The position numbers and the translations under genes are program-made. Shown in pieces: positions 18,006-26,372 of a stretch of DNA of 64,000 nucleotides. Numbering within the stretch: position 1 is the stretch's first letter; every line of letters starts with the position of its first letter. Origin of the DNA: Mucilaginibacter xinganensis (GTDB lineage Bacteria > Bacteroidota > Bacteroidia > Sphingobacteriales > Sphingobacteriaceae); NCBI RefSeq assembly GCF_002257585.1, contig NZ_CP022743.1:1984001-2048000 (forward strand). The letters run 5' to 3'. The notes beneath the pieces were generated by a model. The model was given only the letters and a program-made list of their open reading frames with translations. It had not been told where the DNA came from and did no database searches.

Positions 18006-19091
18006 ATGCCAAACTCAAACGCAAGTGAATCGATTTTTAGCCAGCTTGAGGCTTTAGGACATAAGAAAGTTGTGTTTTGCAGTGACCCGGATACAGGCTT
18101 AAAGGCAATCATAGCTATTCATGACACCACGCTCGGCCCTGCTTTAGGCGGAACACGGATGTGGGCTTATAAATCAGAAGCTGATGCATTGCATGATGTT
18201 TTAAGGCTATCAAAAAGCATGACCTATAAATCGGCAATCGCCGGCCTTAACCTGGGCGGTGGTAAAGCAGTTATTATCGGCGATTCTCACAAAGATAAAT
18301 CGGAAGCATTATTACGCAAATTCGGCCGTTTTATAAAAAACCTTAACGGTGAATTTATTACCGCCGAAGATGTTGGCACCAATCCGCGTGATATGGAGTA
18401 TATCCGGATGGAAACGCAGCACGTTACGGGTGTGCCTGAGTCTATCGGTGGCAGCGGCGATCCTGCACCTATAGCGGCCCTTGGCGTTTTTATGGGGATT
18501 AAGGCCTGTATAAAGGAGCTTTACGGTAATGATAACCTTGCAGGCCGCTCAATAATTGTACAGGGTATAGGGCACGTTGGCGAAAACCTTGTAAAGTTGC
18601 TTCGCGAAGAAAATGCGAAAGTTTATGCAAGCGACATTAATGAGGACAGCCTTGGGCAGATTGCAAAAAAGTACGGAGCCGAAGCTGTATCAAACAATAC
18701 GATATTTGATATTGATGCGGATATTTACGCACCTTGTGCTTTAGGCGCAACGGTAAACACACAAACAATTAATAAGTTGAAATGTGCCATTATTGCCGGC
18801 TCGGCTAATAACCAGCTGGAGGATGAAAGCATTCACGGGCAAATGCTACTGGATAAAGGAATCATATTCGCCCCTGATTATGTAATTAATGCAGGTGGGA
18901 TCATTAATTGTTACTCGGAATTGATGGGATTCAGCAAAAAAAGGACCATGCAGCTAACCGAAAATATTTACGAGGCCACACGCAATGTTTTAAAACTTTC
19001 AAAAGCCGAAAACATCTCAACAACCGTAGCCGCAAACAAAATAGCCGAAAAAAGAATCGCTGACATAAAAAAAGTTAAATCAACCTATTAA
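18006..19091 (+). CDS. Glu/Leu/Phe/Val dehydrogenase (leucine-dehydrogenase-like)
   Basis: 361 residues from the ATG at 18006; a TTG four codons upstream is also open but poorly placed. The dimerisation domain carries PALGGTRMW and MTYKSAIAGLNLGGGKAVI with the substrate Lys75 and catalytic Lys87. A Rossmann domain follows (VQGIGHVGENL). The length and the GGGKAVI context fit leucine/valine dehydrogenases, which deaminate branched-chain amino acids with NAD+; glutamate dehydrogenases are longer. It has a strong promoter and a hairpin (19104-19120) before nusB. Assignment within the family is inferred. Confidence 0.88.
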   Translation: MPNSNASESIFSQLEALGHKKVVFCSDPDTGLKAIIAIHDTTLGPALGGTRMWAYKSEADALHDVLRLSKSMTYKSAIAGLNLGGGKAVIIGDSHKDKSEALLRKFGRFIKNLNGEFITAEDVGTNPRDMEYIRMETQHVTGVPESIGGSGDPAPIAALGVFMGIKACIKELYGNDNLAGRSIIVQGIGHVGENLVKLLREENAKVYASDINEDSLGQIAKKYGAEAVSNNTIFDIDADIYAPCALGATVNTQTINKLKCAIIAGSANNQLEDESIHGQMLLDKGIIFAPDYVINAGGIINCYSELMGFSKKRTMQLTENIYEATRNVLKLSKAENISTTVAANKIAEKRIADIKKVKSTY

Positions 19092-19103
19092 AATAGAAAA
19101 TAA

Positions 19104-19120
19104 CCCGCTAACTTAGCGGG
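19104..19120 (+). terminator. Hairpin after the dehydrogenase gene, possible attenuator
   Basis: CCCGCTA / TAGCGGG with a three-base loop, 13 bases after the stop. No U-run follows, so it may be only a weak terminator or an mRNA 3' end stabiliser before nusB. Confidence 0.4.
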
Positions 19121-19140
19121 CTAAAATCGTTCTTACAAAA

Positions 19141-20088
19141 ATGTTAAACCGCAGACACCTTAGGGTAAAAGTTCTTCAGTCGTTATACGCTTATCATCAA
19201 TCAAACAGCGGCGACATCAAACAGCATGAAAAAAACTTATTGCAGACAATTGATAAAGTGTACGAAATGTACATTTGGATGCTTTCGTTAATTTCAGAAA
19301 TAACAAGCTACGCAGAAAATGATGCCGAAGAAAGGGCAAACAAACACCTGCCTACAGCCGAGGATCTTAATGCCAACGTTAAAATTTTAACCAACCGCTT
19401 TATAACTTCTTTACATCAAAATAAAGAGTATTTGGCGGGCCTTAAAAAGTACAAAGTAGCCTGGGATTTTGAACCTGAGCTGGTTAAGTCGCTATTTACT
19501 GTCCTGAAAAATTCTGAAGATTATAAAGAGTATCTGAAAAAAACAGGTGATACTATCCAAACAGATAAAGACATAATCAAATATATTTTCAAAAAGGTGA
19601 TCTTAAAATCATCAATTGCGGAGCAGGTATTTGAAGATAAGTTTTTGTACTGGCCGGTTGATAAAGATGTTTTGCAGGCCCTGATCGCAAAAACTTTTAA
19701 AAACTTTTCGCACGATGAGCCCGAACTGAACAACCTTGCCGAGGTAACGGGCAATTGGGAAGAAGACAGGGAGTTTATAGTAAATCTTTTTGAAGAAAGC
19801 ATTCGTCATAACGACGAATACCAGCTTTTAATAACCGGAAAAACTCAAAACTGGGAACCTGACCGTATTGCGATGATGGATACGTTGCTGATGAAAATGG
19901 CGATTGCCGAATTTGTTAACTTTTCTTCAATACCCGTTAAAGTAACCATTAACGAGTATCTGGAAATTTCGAAGGAATTTAGCACCCCGAAGAGTAATTC
20001 GTTTATTAACGGTATCTTGGACAAGATTTTAACCGACTTAAAATCGCAGAATAAAATAAAGAAAATAGGCAGAGGACTTATAGAATAA
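19141..20088 (+). CDS. nusB: Transcription antitermination factor NusB (long form)
   Basis: 315 residues, more than twice the E. coli protein, as is usual in Bacteroidota. The N-terminus MLNRRHLRVKVLQSLYAYHQ is the NusB RNA-binding start. The conserved C-terminal core (about 190-300) includes NDEYQLLITGKTQNWEPDRI, MDTLLMKMAIAE and TINEYLEISKEFSTPKSNSF. The middle is a lineage-specific helical insertion. NusB with NusE binds boxA and prevents premature termination in rRNA operons. It heads a tight plus-strand run: the DUF1573 gene begins 5 bases after its stop. Confidence 0.93.
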   Translation: MLNRRHLRVKVLQSLYAYHQSNSGDIKQHEKNLLQTIDKVYEMYIWMLSLISEITSYAENDAEERANKHLPTAEDLNANVKILTNRFITSLHQNKEYLAGLKKYKVAWDFEPELVKSLFTVLKNSEDYKEYLKKTGDTIQTDKDIIKYIFKKVILKSSIAEQVFEDKFLYWPVDKDVLQALIAKTFKNFSHDEPELNNLAEVTGNWEEDREFIVNLFEESIRHNDEYQLLITGKTQNWEPDRIAMMDTLLMKMAIAEFVNFSSIPVKVTINEYLEISKEFSTPKSNSFINGILDKILTDLKSQNKIKKIGRGLIE

Positions 20089-20093
20089 TTAAA

Positions 20094-20522
20094 ATGAAGA
20101 AACTGTTTTTAACCTTACTGGCAGCAGGAATCCTGGTTACTGCCTGCAACTCAAACAAAACAGGCAGCGCAACTGCAGACAATACCACCACTGCGAATGC
20201 TGCAAATGCACCTGTAATGAAATTTGAAAAGGATACCCATGATTTCGGCAAGATCAAAAGCGGTGATAAGGTTACCTACGATTTTAAGTTTACCAACTCA
20301 GGTAAATCGCCTTTGATTATTACCGATGCCATAGCAACCTGCGGATGCACGAAGCCCGAATGGCCAAAAACACCAATAAAACCGGGTGAAAGCGGCAACA
20401 TACATGTTGTATTTAACAGTGCCGCAAAAATGGGACTGCAGGACAAAATGATCACTATTACCGCCAATACCAACCCGGCCCAAAACAGGGTGCATTTAAT
20501 TGGCGAGGTAACAACTAATTAA
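20094..20522 (+). CDS. DUF1573 lipoprotein
   Basis: 142 residues. A lipoprotein signal with lipobox LVTAC (Cys18) is followed by a Thr/Ala/Asn-rich linker and one DUF1573 Ig-like (ASH/MSP-type) domain (about 42-140). Recognition features are FEKDTHDFGKIKSGDKVTYDF, TCGCTKPEWP and IKPGESG. Such proteins are periplasmic, often anchored in the outer membrane of Bacteroidota; function is undetermined. It lies between nusB and yajC with gaps of 5 and 13 bases, so it is in their transcription unit. Confidence 0.88.
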   Translation: MKKLFLTLLAAGILVTACNSNKTGSATADNTTTANAANAPVMKFEKDTHDFGKIKSGDKVTYDFKFTNSGKSPLIITDAIATCGCTKPEWPKTPIKPGESGNIHVVFNSAAKMGLQDKMITITANTNPAQNRVHLIGEVTTN

Positions 20523-20535
20523 ATTATAAATTAAA

Positions 20536-20859
20536 ATGATAGCAACTATTTTATTACAGGCTGGTTCAGGCTTTGGAATTCAGCAAATTATAACTTTTGG
20601 TTTAATAGCCGTGGTTTTTTACTTTTTTATGATCAGGCCACAGGTTAAAAAGCAAAAAGATCAAAAAAAATATGTTAACGAGTTGAAAAAAGGCGATAAA
20701 GTGGTTACAACAGCTGGTATCCACGGCAGGATCATTGACGTAAACGATACCACTTTTTTGGTTGAAGTTGATAACGGTAAGATTCGTTTTGATAAATCGG
20801 CAATATCTTTAGAGGCTTCAAAGGCGCTGAACACGCCCGCTGTAGTTACTAAGGCTTAG
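20536..20859 (+). CDS. yajC: Preprotein translocase subunit YajC
   Basis: 107 residues. One N-terminal membrane helix (about 15-32, ITFGLIAVVFYFFMIRPQ) carries the family mark FFMIRPQVKKQKD, followed by a small beta domain (GDKVVTTAGIHGRI, FLVEVDNGKIRFDKSAI). YajC associates with SecDF and YidC in the inner membrane. The fused secDF gene of this genome is elsewhere in the window (34136-37129). Confidence 0.93.
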   Translation: MIATILLQAGSGFGIQQIITFGLIAVVFYFFMIRPQVKKQKDQKKYVNELKKGDKVVTTAGIHGRIIDVNDTTFLVEVDNGKIRFDKSAISLEASKALNTPAVVTKA

Positions 20860-20900
20860 GTAAAAGATTAAAGGTGAAAGGCTTTCACCTTAATAATTAA

Positions 20901-20968
20901 AAAGGTAAAGGCGGAAGGTTAAATGCGGGGATTAAAATCTTGCCTTTAACCTTTCGCCTTTAACCTTT
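20901..20968. repeat. Mirrored heptamer repeats between yajC and ybbR
   Basis: Left arm 20901-20923 and right arm 20945-20968 are inverted copies of each other (one deletion, one mismatch). The right arm is built of seven-base units ctttaac, ctttcgc, ctttaac, ctttaac and ends 11 bases before the ybbR ATG. A smaller hairpin of the same bases lies at 20871-20891 (aaggtgaaag / ctttcacctt). Confidence 0.65.
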
Positions 20969-20979
20969 AACACCTCAAT

Positions 20980-21927
20980 ATGGCAATAATAAAATTATCT
21001 GCAACAGAACGAAGACGGGTATCGGCATTTTTTACATGCCTGGTGCTGGCAGTTCTTGCGTGGGTATTTACCGTATTGTCAAACACCTATAGCTACACCA
21101 TTAAAACAGTATTGAATTTTAAGAACACTCCGCAAAAACGCGCCTTCCATTCATTACAGTCTGATACAGTTAACGCTACTGTAAATGGCACGGGGTGGGA
21201 AATGTTATTTTCAAAACTGCATAAAGAAGCGGGCAGTATTTCAGTCGATCTGCGGTCGTTGGAATACAAGAGCTACATTGTGCTGAGCACGCAATTGAGC
21301 CAGATAAACACCAAAAAGGAAGTTGAACAGCAAATAACCGGATTTAACCCTGATACACTGTATTTTGATTTTTCGAACAGGAAGGTAAAAAGGGTGCCTA
21401 TCCAGTTAGTGACCGCTGTAAAGTATAAACACCAGTTTTCACAATCTGGTAACGTTATACTTAATCCCGCCTACGTAATTATAAATGGCCCGGCTAATAT
21501 CATCGACAAAATACAGACGTGGAAAACAGATACATTAGAGTCTGACAGTATCAGTGAAACCATTAACACGCGCTTAACGCTGCAGCCGGTGCGGGAAGGG
21601 AATGTAAGTGTATTTCCAAAAACGGTTGAAGTAACCGTCCCTGTTGATGAATATACTGAAAAAACGCTGGAGATTCCTGTTAAGATGATCAATAATTACA
21701 ATTACGATGATGTAAAGATCTTCCCTCAAAAGGTTAAGGTAACGTTTACAACAGCGCTGAGCCGCTATGCGCAAACTGATGAGGATTTTTTTGAAGCCAC
21801 GGTTGATCTGGACCTTTGGCGCAAACATGGTTATAAGGTGTTACCCGTGGTGATTTTTAAATCGCCATCTTATTGCAAAATAGTAAAAATAGAACCGCAG
21901 AATATCGACTTTATTGTAAAGAAATAA
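20980..21927 (+). CDS. YbbR-like domain protein (CdaR-like)
   Basis: 315 residues. One N-terminal membrane helix (about 12-34, FFTCLVLAVLAWVFTVLSNTY) is followed by an extracytoplasmic part with repeated YbbR-like beta domains (FNLKNTP-type openings; VPVDEYTEKTLEIPVKMIN). In Firmicutes the YbbR protein CdaR regulates the diadenylate cyclase CdaA; no cyclase gene is adjacent here, so that link is unproven. Its stop codon overlaps the coaE start by one base (TAATG), implying translational coupling. Confidence 0.8.
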   Translation: MAIIKLSATERRRVSAFFTCLVLAVLAWVFTVLSNTYSYTIKTVLNFKNTPQKRAFHSLQSDTVNATVNGTGWEMLFSKLHKEAGSISVDLRSLEYKSYIVLSTQLSQINTKKEVEQQITGFNPDTLYFDFSNRKVKRVPIQLVTAVKYKHQFSQSGNVILNPAYVIINGPANIIDKIQTWKTDTLESDSISETINTRLTLQPVREGNVSVFPKTVEVTVPVDEYTEKTLEIPVKMINNYNYDDVKIFPQKVKVTFTTALSRYAQTDEDFFEATVDLDLWRKHGYKVLPVVIFKSPSYCKIVKIEPQNIDFIVKK

Positions 21928-22520
21928 TGTTTAAGATAGGATTAACCGGCAATATTGGGAGTGGTAAAACTACGGTAAGTAAGGTATTTGAATTGCTGGG
22001 AGTTCCTGTTTTTTACGCGGACGATGCGGCAAAAAAAGTTATGGTGACCGATCGGGAACTTATAGCCGGGGTTAAGGCAGCGTTTGGCGATAGTTCTTAT
22101 TTTGAGGATGGCGCGTTAAATCGTAAACACATAGCCGCAATTGTTTTTAATGATAAGGAGCAACTGGCCAGGTTAAATGCGATGGTACACCCCGCAACTT
22201 TCAGGGCTTTTGACGAATGGGTTAACGCAATTAAGGATGTTCCCTATGTTTTAAAGGAAGCGGCATTGCTATTTGAAAGTGATTCATATAAAATGTGCGA
22301 CTATTCTATTATGGTGCAGGCACCTTTTCAACTCCGGTTAAAACGCGTAATGGAAAGAGACAGCTTAAGCCGTGCAGAGGTAGAAAGCCGCGAGTCCAAA
22401 CAGTTTTCGGAAGAAAAGAAAGCCGCGCTTGCTGATTATATAATTATTAATGATGATGTGCAATTGTTGATACCCCAGGTTTTGGAATTGCACCAAAAAT
22501 TTTTGTCATTGGGTCATTAA
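21927..22520 (+). CDS. coaE: Dephospho-CoA kinase
   Basis: 197 residues from MFKIGLTGNIGSGKTTV, P-loop at residues 8-15. Other marks: FYADDAAKKVM, VLKEAALLFES and QLRLKRVMERD. It phosphorylates the 3'-OH of dephospho-CoA, the last step of CoA synthesis. An in-frame ATG 54 bases upstream lies inside ybbR and is rejected because the family begins at this Met. The final codons (GTCATTGGGTCATTAA) also form the left arm of a mirrored repeat. Confidence 0.95.
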   Translation: MFKIGLTGNIGSGKTTVSKVFELLGVPVFYADDAAKKVMVTDRELIAGVKAAFGDSSYFEDGALNRKHIAAIVFNDKEQLARLNAMVHPATFRAFDEWVNAIKDVPYVLKEAALLFESDSYKMCDYSIMVQAPFQLRLKRVMERDSLSRAEVESRESKQFSEEKKAALADYIIINDDVQLLIPQVLELHQKFLSLGH

Positions 22521-22596
22521 AGTCATTGTTGTTCTTTAATCATCCACTATTAATATACTGAAGCAAAAATTACTCAATGACCCGGTAATTCAATGA
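22505..22596. repeat. Mirrored TCATTG-type repeats between coaE and the MBL gene
   Basis: Left arm 22505-22528 contains tcattg, ggtcatt, aa, agtcattg; right arm 22572-22596 contains caatgaccc and ttcaatga, an inverted, degenerate copy. The left arm covers the coaE stop codon and the right arm covers the ATG of the next gene. Confidence 0.5.
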
Positions 22597-23531
22597 TAAT
22601 AGAAAATTTTCTAAGCTTTAACCCGAACGGTTTATATTGTAAGTACGGCGATTTTTACCTTGACCCGGTGCAGCCGGTAGTTAATGCGGTAATTTCGCAC
22701 GCCCATGCTGACCATGCCATACCCGGAAATACCAGCATTTATTGTACGGAAGCTACGCATGCTTTTATGAAACTGCGGTATGGTAAAAACGCCGGACGGG
22801 AATTCAATATAGCGGCTTATCATGCACCTTTTAATATTGGTGGTGTTACAATTTTTTTTATTTCTGCCGGGCACATGTTAGGTTCAGCTCAGGTTGTAAT
22901 GGAATATGAAGGTGTCCGGTATTTATATACCGGTGATTACAAAGTTCAGCCGGATGCAACGTGTGAACCCATTGAATGGGTGAATGCCGATGTGCTGATA
23001 ACCGAAAGTACCTTTGCTGATCCCGAAATTTTACATCCAGACCCTGTTGCCGAGATAGAAAAGATTAACGACATAAAAAGTAATATCCTGCTTGGTGCAT
23101 ATGGCTTAGGCAAAAGCCAGCGGCTTATCAATATGATAAATGAATATGCCCCGCAAAAGAAGATATTGGTACACCACCGCATAATGCCTATCAATGCGGT
23201 TTACGAAAAGATGGGTATTAAACTGGGGAAACACCAGATCTATAGCCGAAAGCTTATGAAGGAGCAGGACGAATTTGTTTATATCGTTCCGCCTTTTACC
23301 TTTGACAGCTACATCAGGGCGGTGGGGGTTAAGCGGTTGTTTGCGTCGGGATGGAAAAATTTGCAGGTAAACCAGCAGGACACCCTGTTTATATCAGATC
23401 ATGTGGATTGGAATGATATTTTGTTAGCGGTTAAACAAATTAAACCCGCCCAAATTTGGACATTGCACGGCAAGGGGACGCACTTAAAGAAATATTTTGG
23501 AGATGATATCTTTGTGAAAATTTTAAACTAA
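22593..23531 (+). CDS. MBL-fold exonuclease-like protein
   Basis: 312 residues. The metallo-beta-lactamase motif HAHADH is at 36-41, with further ligands in SAGHMLGSAQVV and YTGDYK and a late His in LHGKG. The layout (short N-terminal strands directly before HAHADHA, FSAGHMLGS-type motif) matches the DNA-ligase-associated or mRNA 3'-end-processing-factor-like exonucleases of about 320-340 residues. No ligase or Lhr helicase gene is adjacent. The neighbour immediately downstream is a tiny Cys-rich DUF5522 protein that starts at the base after this stop codon. Confidence 0.85.
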   Translation: MIIENFLSFNPNGLYCKYGDFYLDPVQPVVNAVISHAHADHAIPGNTSIYCTEATHAFMKLRYGKNAGREFNIAAYHAPFNIGGVTIFFISAGHMLGSAQVVMEYEGVRYLYTGDYKVQPDATCEPIEWVNADVLITESTFADPEILHPDPVAEIEKINDIKSNILLGAYGLGKSQRLINMINEYAPQKKILVHHRIMPINAVYEKMGIKLGKHQIYSRKLMKEQDEFVYIVPPFTFDSYIRAVGVKRLFASGWKNLQVNQQDTLFISDHVDWNDILLAVKQIKPAQIWTLHGKGTHLKKYFGDDIFVKILN

Positions 23532-23690
23532 ATGCTGGTAGAAGGGATTGATTATTACGTTAATAGTGATGGCAACCTGGTTTTTACAAAAGAATACCAT
23601 TTAAAACGCGGATATTGTTGTAAAAATAAGTGCCTGAACTGCCCCTGGGATTACGGGAAACCGAAACAGGTTAAGGATGTTAAAAAATAA
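23532..23690 (+). CDS. DUF5522 family small Cys-rich protein, 52 aa
   Basis: ATG immediately follows the MBL stop. The product begins MLVEGIDYYVNSDGNLVFT and continues with KEYHLKRGYCCKNKCLNCPWD. Four Cys in the pattern CC-x3-C-x2-C followed by PWDYGKP are the hallmark of the DUF5522 family, probably a small metal-binding knuckle. Too short for most gene finders. The abutting stop and start imply co-translation with the MBL-fold protein, which hints at a shared nucleic-acid role (inference). Confidence 0.85.
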   Translation: MLVEGIDYYVNSDGNLVFTKEYHLKRGYCCKNKCLNCPWDYGKPKQVKDVKK

Positions 23691-23722
23691 TTAAAGATAT
23701 TTGTGTAAAATGTAATCGTATT

Positions 23723-24172
23723 ATGCGGATAGACGACGAAATTAAAAGCAGCAAGTTTGAAAATAACTACCAAAAGGCTGTCATCAACATATCTTACACG
23801 TATAGCTGGATCAATAACCAAACGCGTTCGCTGTTTGAGCAGCATAATATTACAATGCAGCAGTTTAATATTTTAAGAATTCTGAGGGGGCAATATCCTA
23901 ATCCGGCTACAGTTAACCTGCTGAAAGACCGGATGGTTGATAAAATGTCTGACGCTTCACGAATTGTTGACCGACTTGTTCAAAAAGAACTGGTATCACG
24001 CTGTACCAACAAAAAAGACCGCCGTGCTGTTGATATCAGGATCAGTGAAAAGGGCCTCGAAATATTATCAAGAATGGACCAGGACTTTAAAATAAAAGAC
24101 ATCTTGCAGGATAACCTCACCGAAGAAGAGGCCGGCCAGCTGAGTGACCTGCTGGATAAATTGCGAGGGTAA
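23723..24172 (+). CDS. MarR family transcriptional regulator
   Basis: 149 residues. A winged helix-turn-helix core (about 45-115, FNILRILRGQYPNPATVNLLKD) is followed by the wing RCTNKKDRRAVDIRISEKG, the conserved MarR DxR motif. Long terminal helices for dimerisation flank it. The ligand and targets are unknown. It is 32 bases after the DUF5522 gene and may be the last gene of that run. It converges on the PAP2 gene. Confidence 0.9.
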   Translation: MRIDDEIKSSKFENNYQKAVINISYTYSWINNQTRSLFEQHNITMQQFNILRILRGQYPNPATVNLLKDRMVDKMSDASRIVDRLVQKELVSRCTNKKDRRAVDIRISEKGLEILSRMDQDFKIKDILQDNLTEEEAGQLSDLLDKLRG

Positions 24173-24202
24173 GTTGTTTGTTTTTAAGGTTTTAATGACA
24201 TT

Positions 24203-24772
24203 TTAAAATTTAAAGTCTGGCTGCACTTTTTTAAACAATACCGAAAACAACCATCCAACAAAAATTCCATAAAGGGCACCGCATAAAACATCTATCGGGA
24301 AGTGCACACCAACATACACCTGCGCAAAGCTTATACTGCCCGCCCAAAGAATGGCCCAAAGCCAGATCCAGCGCCATTTTTTATAAAACAGCATGATCAG
24401 GAAAAAGGCCATTGCAAAATGATCTGTTGCATGGGTTGACGGAAAGCTGTATCCTGTACCGCAGGTAACTCGGATAACATCGGTTTTTGAAACAACAATA
24501 TCGCGGCAGGGGCGATCACGCTTCACCAATTGCTTTATAATGCTTGCGCTGGTAAAATCAGCAAAACCGGCCGCCAGCGCTAACATCAGGATAATTCCCA
24601 ATCCTTTTTTCCTGTAGTTATAAAGGCAAAAGCCAATAATGAACAGGTATAGGGGGATCCAGAATTTAGGGTTGCGCAGCCAGGGCATAATCCAGTCGAA
24701 AAACGGGTTTGCCAGGTCGTGATTAACAAAATAAAATAAATGCCGGTCGAGTTGTAAAAGGTAATCAGGCAT
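24203..24772 (-). CDS. PAP2 superfamily phosphatase
   Basis: 189 residues with about five membrane helices. Motif 1 fits Kx6RP (K80, R87, P88 in KRDRPCRD); motif 2 is PSTH (111-114). Motif 3 would be SRx5Hx3D, but the sequence reads AQVYVGVHFPID: H157 and D161 are kept while Ser-Arg is Ala-Gln (150-151). It probably acts on a lipid phosphate or pyrophosphate such as undecaprenyl-PP or PA at the periplasmic face; the replaced Arg normally touches phosphate. Single gene, converging with marR. Confidence 0.85.
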   Translation of the reverse strand: MPDYLLQLDRHLFYFVNHDLANPFFDWIMPWLRNPKFWIPLYLFIIGFCLYNYRKKGLGIILMLALAAGFADFTSASIIKQLVKRDRPCRDIVVSKTDVIRVTCGTGYSFPSTHATDHFAMAFFLIMLFYKKWRWIWLWAILWAGSISFAQVYVGVHFPIDVLCGALYGIFVGWLFSVLFKKVQPDFKF

Positions 24773-24867
24773 TGCGTTACTGATGAATAATTAAGCAAAC
24801 GGTAAATATAGCTAATTAGTGCAGGCTTAAAACAATAGGATTTTTATTATTGCTCGCTTAAATATCT

Positions 24868-24875
24868 TATTTTTG
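24868..24875 (+). promoter_or_regulatory. Probable -7 element of glmM
   Basis: TATTTTTG matches TAnnTTTG and lies 22 bases before the TTG start. An upstream TTG exists only at a 15-base spacing, so the -33 element is uncertain. Confidence 0.4.
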
Positions 24876-24897
24876 CGGCATATCAAACATTTACACT

Positions 24898-26286
24898 TTG
24901 ACACTAATAAAATCAATTTCAGGAATACGGGGCACCGTAGGTGGTGCGGTGGGCGAGGGCTTAACTCCATTGGATATTGTGAAATTTACTGCCGCGTACG
25001 GTACCTGGGCTGTTAATAAAAGCGGGATAAAAAAAATTGTATTAGGCAGGGATGCCCGAATCTCGGGTAACATGGTGAACAGCCTTGTTATAGGTACCTT
25101 ACAGGGTCTTGGTATTGATGTGATTGATCTGGGCCTTTCAACCACACCAACGGTTGAAATTGCCGTGCCTGATGAAAAAGCAGCCGGTGGTATCATCCTA
25201 ACCGCCAGCCATAACCCAAAGCAATGGAACGCGCTGAAATTATTAAACGCAGCGGGTGAATTTATAAGTGATGCGGATGGCAAAGAAGTGCTTGAAATTG
25301 CGGAGAACAACGCTTTCAAGTTTGCTGATGTGAACGACCTTGGCAAGGTAGATTATAGCGATAATTATATGCAAAAGCATATTGACAAAATATTAGCACT
25401 GCCGCTTGTTGATGCGGCTGCAATTGCCAAAGCTGATTTTAAAATAGTTATTGATTGTGTCAATTCAACCGGTGGGATCTTTGTTCCTGCATTGTTAAAG
25501 GCATTGGGTGTAAAAACTATCCATGAGTTGTATTGCGTGCCTGATGGTAATTTTCCGCATAACCCGGAACCATTGCCTGAAAACCTGGTTGCGTTATCAA
25601 AAGAAGTGGTTAGTAAAAGGGCAGACCTGGGTATTGCTGTTGATCCGGATGTTGACCGCCTTTGCTTTATTTGCGAGGATGGGAACGTTTTTGGAGAGGA
25701 ATACACACTGGTTGCCGTAGCCGACTATGTTTTAAAGCATACCAAAGGCAACACCGTATCAAACCTTTCTTCAACACGTGCATTGCGCGATGTTACCGAA
25801 AGTGCCGGCGGCGAATACCATGCAGCCGCTGTAGGCGAAGTGAACGTAGTTAATAAGATGAAGGAAGTGAATGCCGTAATTGGCGGCGAAGGCAACGGCG
25901 GGGTAATTTATCCTGACTTACACTACGGAAGGGATGCTTTGGTTGGTATTGCATTGTTTTTAACACATTTGGCCAAATATGGTAAGTCTGTTTCGCAATT
26001 AAGAAGCACTTACCCGGGTTATTTTATCTCTAAAAATAAAATAACCTTAACACCCGAGATGGATATTGATGCATTGCTTTTAAAGGTTGAAGAGAAATAT
26101 AGTAAACAGCCCCATAGCACCATTGATGGACTCAAAATAGAGTTTGATAAAGAGTGGGTGCATTTACGAAAATCAAATACCGAACCCATTATTCGTATTT
26201 ACTCAGAAGGAAACTCAGAAACTGTTGCAAATAACTTAGCTAACAAGATAATTGCCGATATCAAAGAGATTTTAAAATTAAGTTAG
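24898..26286 (+). CDS. glmM: Phosphoglucosamine mutase (GlmM-type)
   Basis: 462 residues from a TTG start; the family begins MTLIKSISGIRGT in Bacteroidota, so TTG is preferred and no ATG is available. Phosphoserine loop TASHNPKQW with S104, metal loop DPDVDR (249-254), sugar loop GEGNGGVIYP and C-terminal phosphate loop RKSNTEPIIRIY. It interconverts glucosamine-6-P and glucosamine-1-P for UDP-GlcNAc, hence peptidoglycan and LPS. A phosphomannomutase activity cannot be excluded from sequence alone. Confidence 0.9.
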   Translation: MTLIKSISGIRGTVGGAVGEGLTPLDIVKFTAAYGTWAVNKSGIKKIVLGRDARISGNMVNSLVIGTLQGLGIDVIDLGLSTTPTVEIAVPDEKAAGGIILTASHNPKQWNALKLLNAAGEFISDADGKEVLEIAENNAFKFADVNDLGKVDYSDNYMQKHIDKILALPLVDAAAIAKADFKIVIDCVNSTGGIFVPALLKALGVKTIHELYCVPDGNFPHNPEPLPENLVALSKEVVSKRADLGIAVDPDVDRLCFICEDGNVFGEEYTLVAVADYVLKHTKGNTVSNLSSTRALRDVTESAGGEYHAAAVGEVNVVNKMKEVNAVIGGEGNGGVIYPDLHYGRDALVGIALFLTHLAKYGKSVSQLRSTYPGYFISKNKITLTPEMDIDALLLKVEEKYSKQPHSTIDGLKIEFDKEWVHLRKSNTEPIIRIYSEGNSETVANNLANKIIADIKEILKLS

Positions 26287-26372
26287 TCCAAAACGATAAT
26301 TAAAAATTGAAGGTGAGTGGCGTACAACCAGTCACCAATTCAAATAATTACAAATTCAATAACTACTACAAC

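Noticed and set aside
23651..23845. Minus-strand open frame over the marR start
   Set aside because: Shadow of the DUF5522 and marR genes on the other strand.
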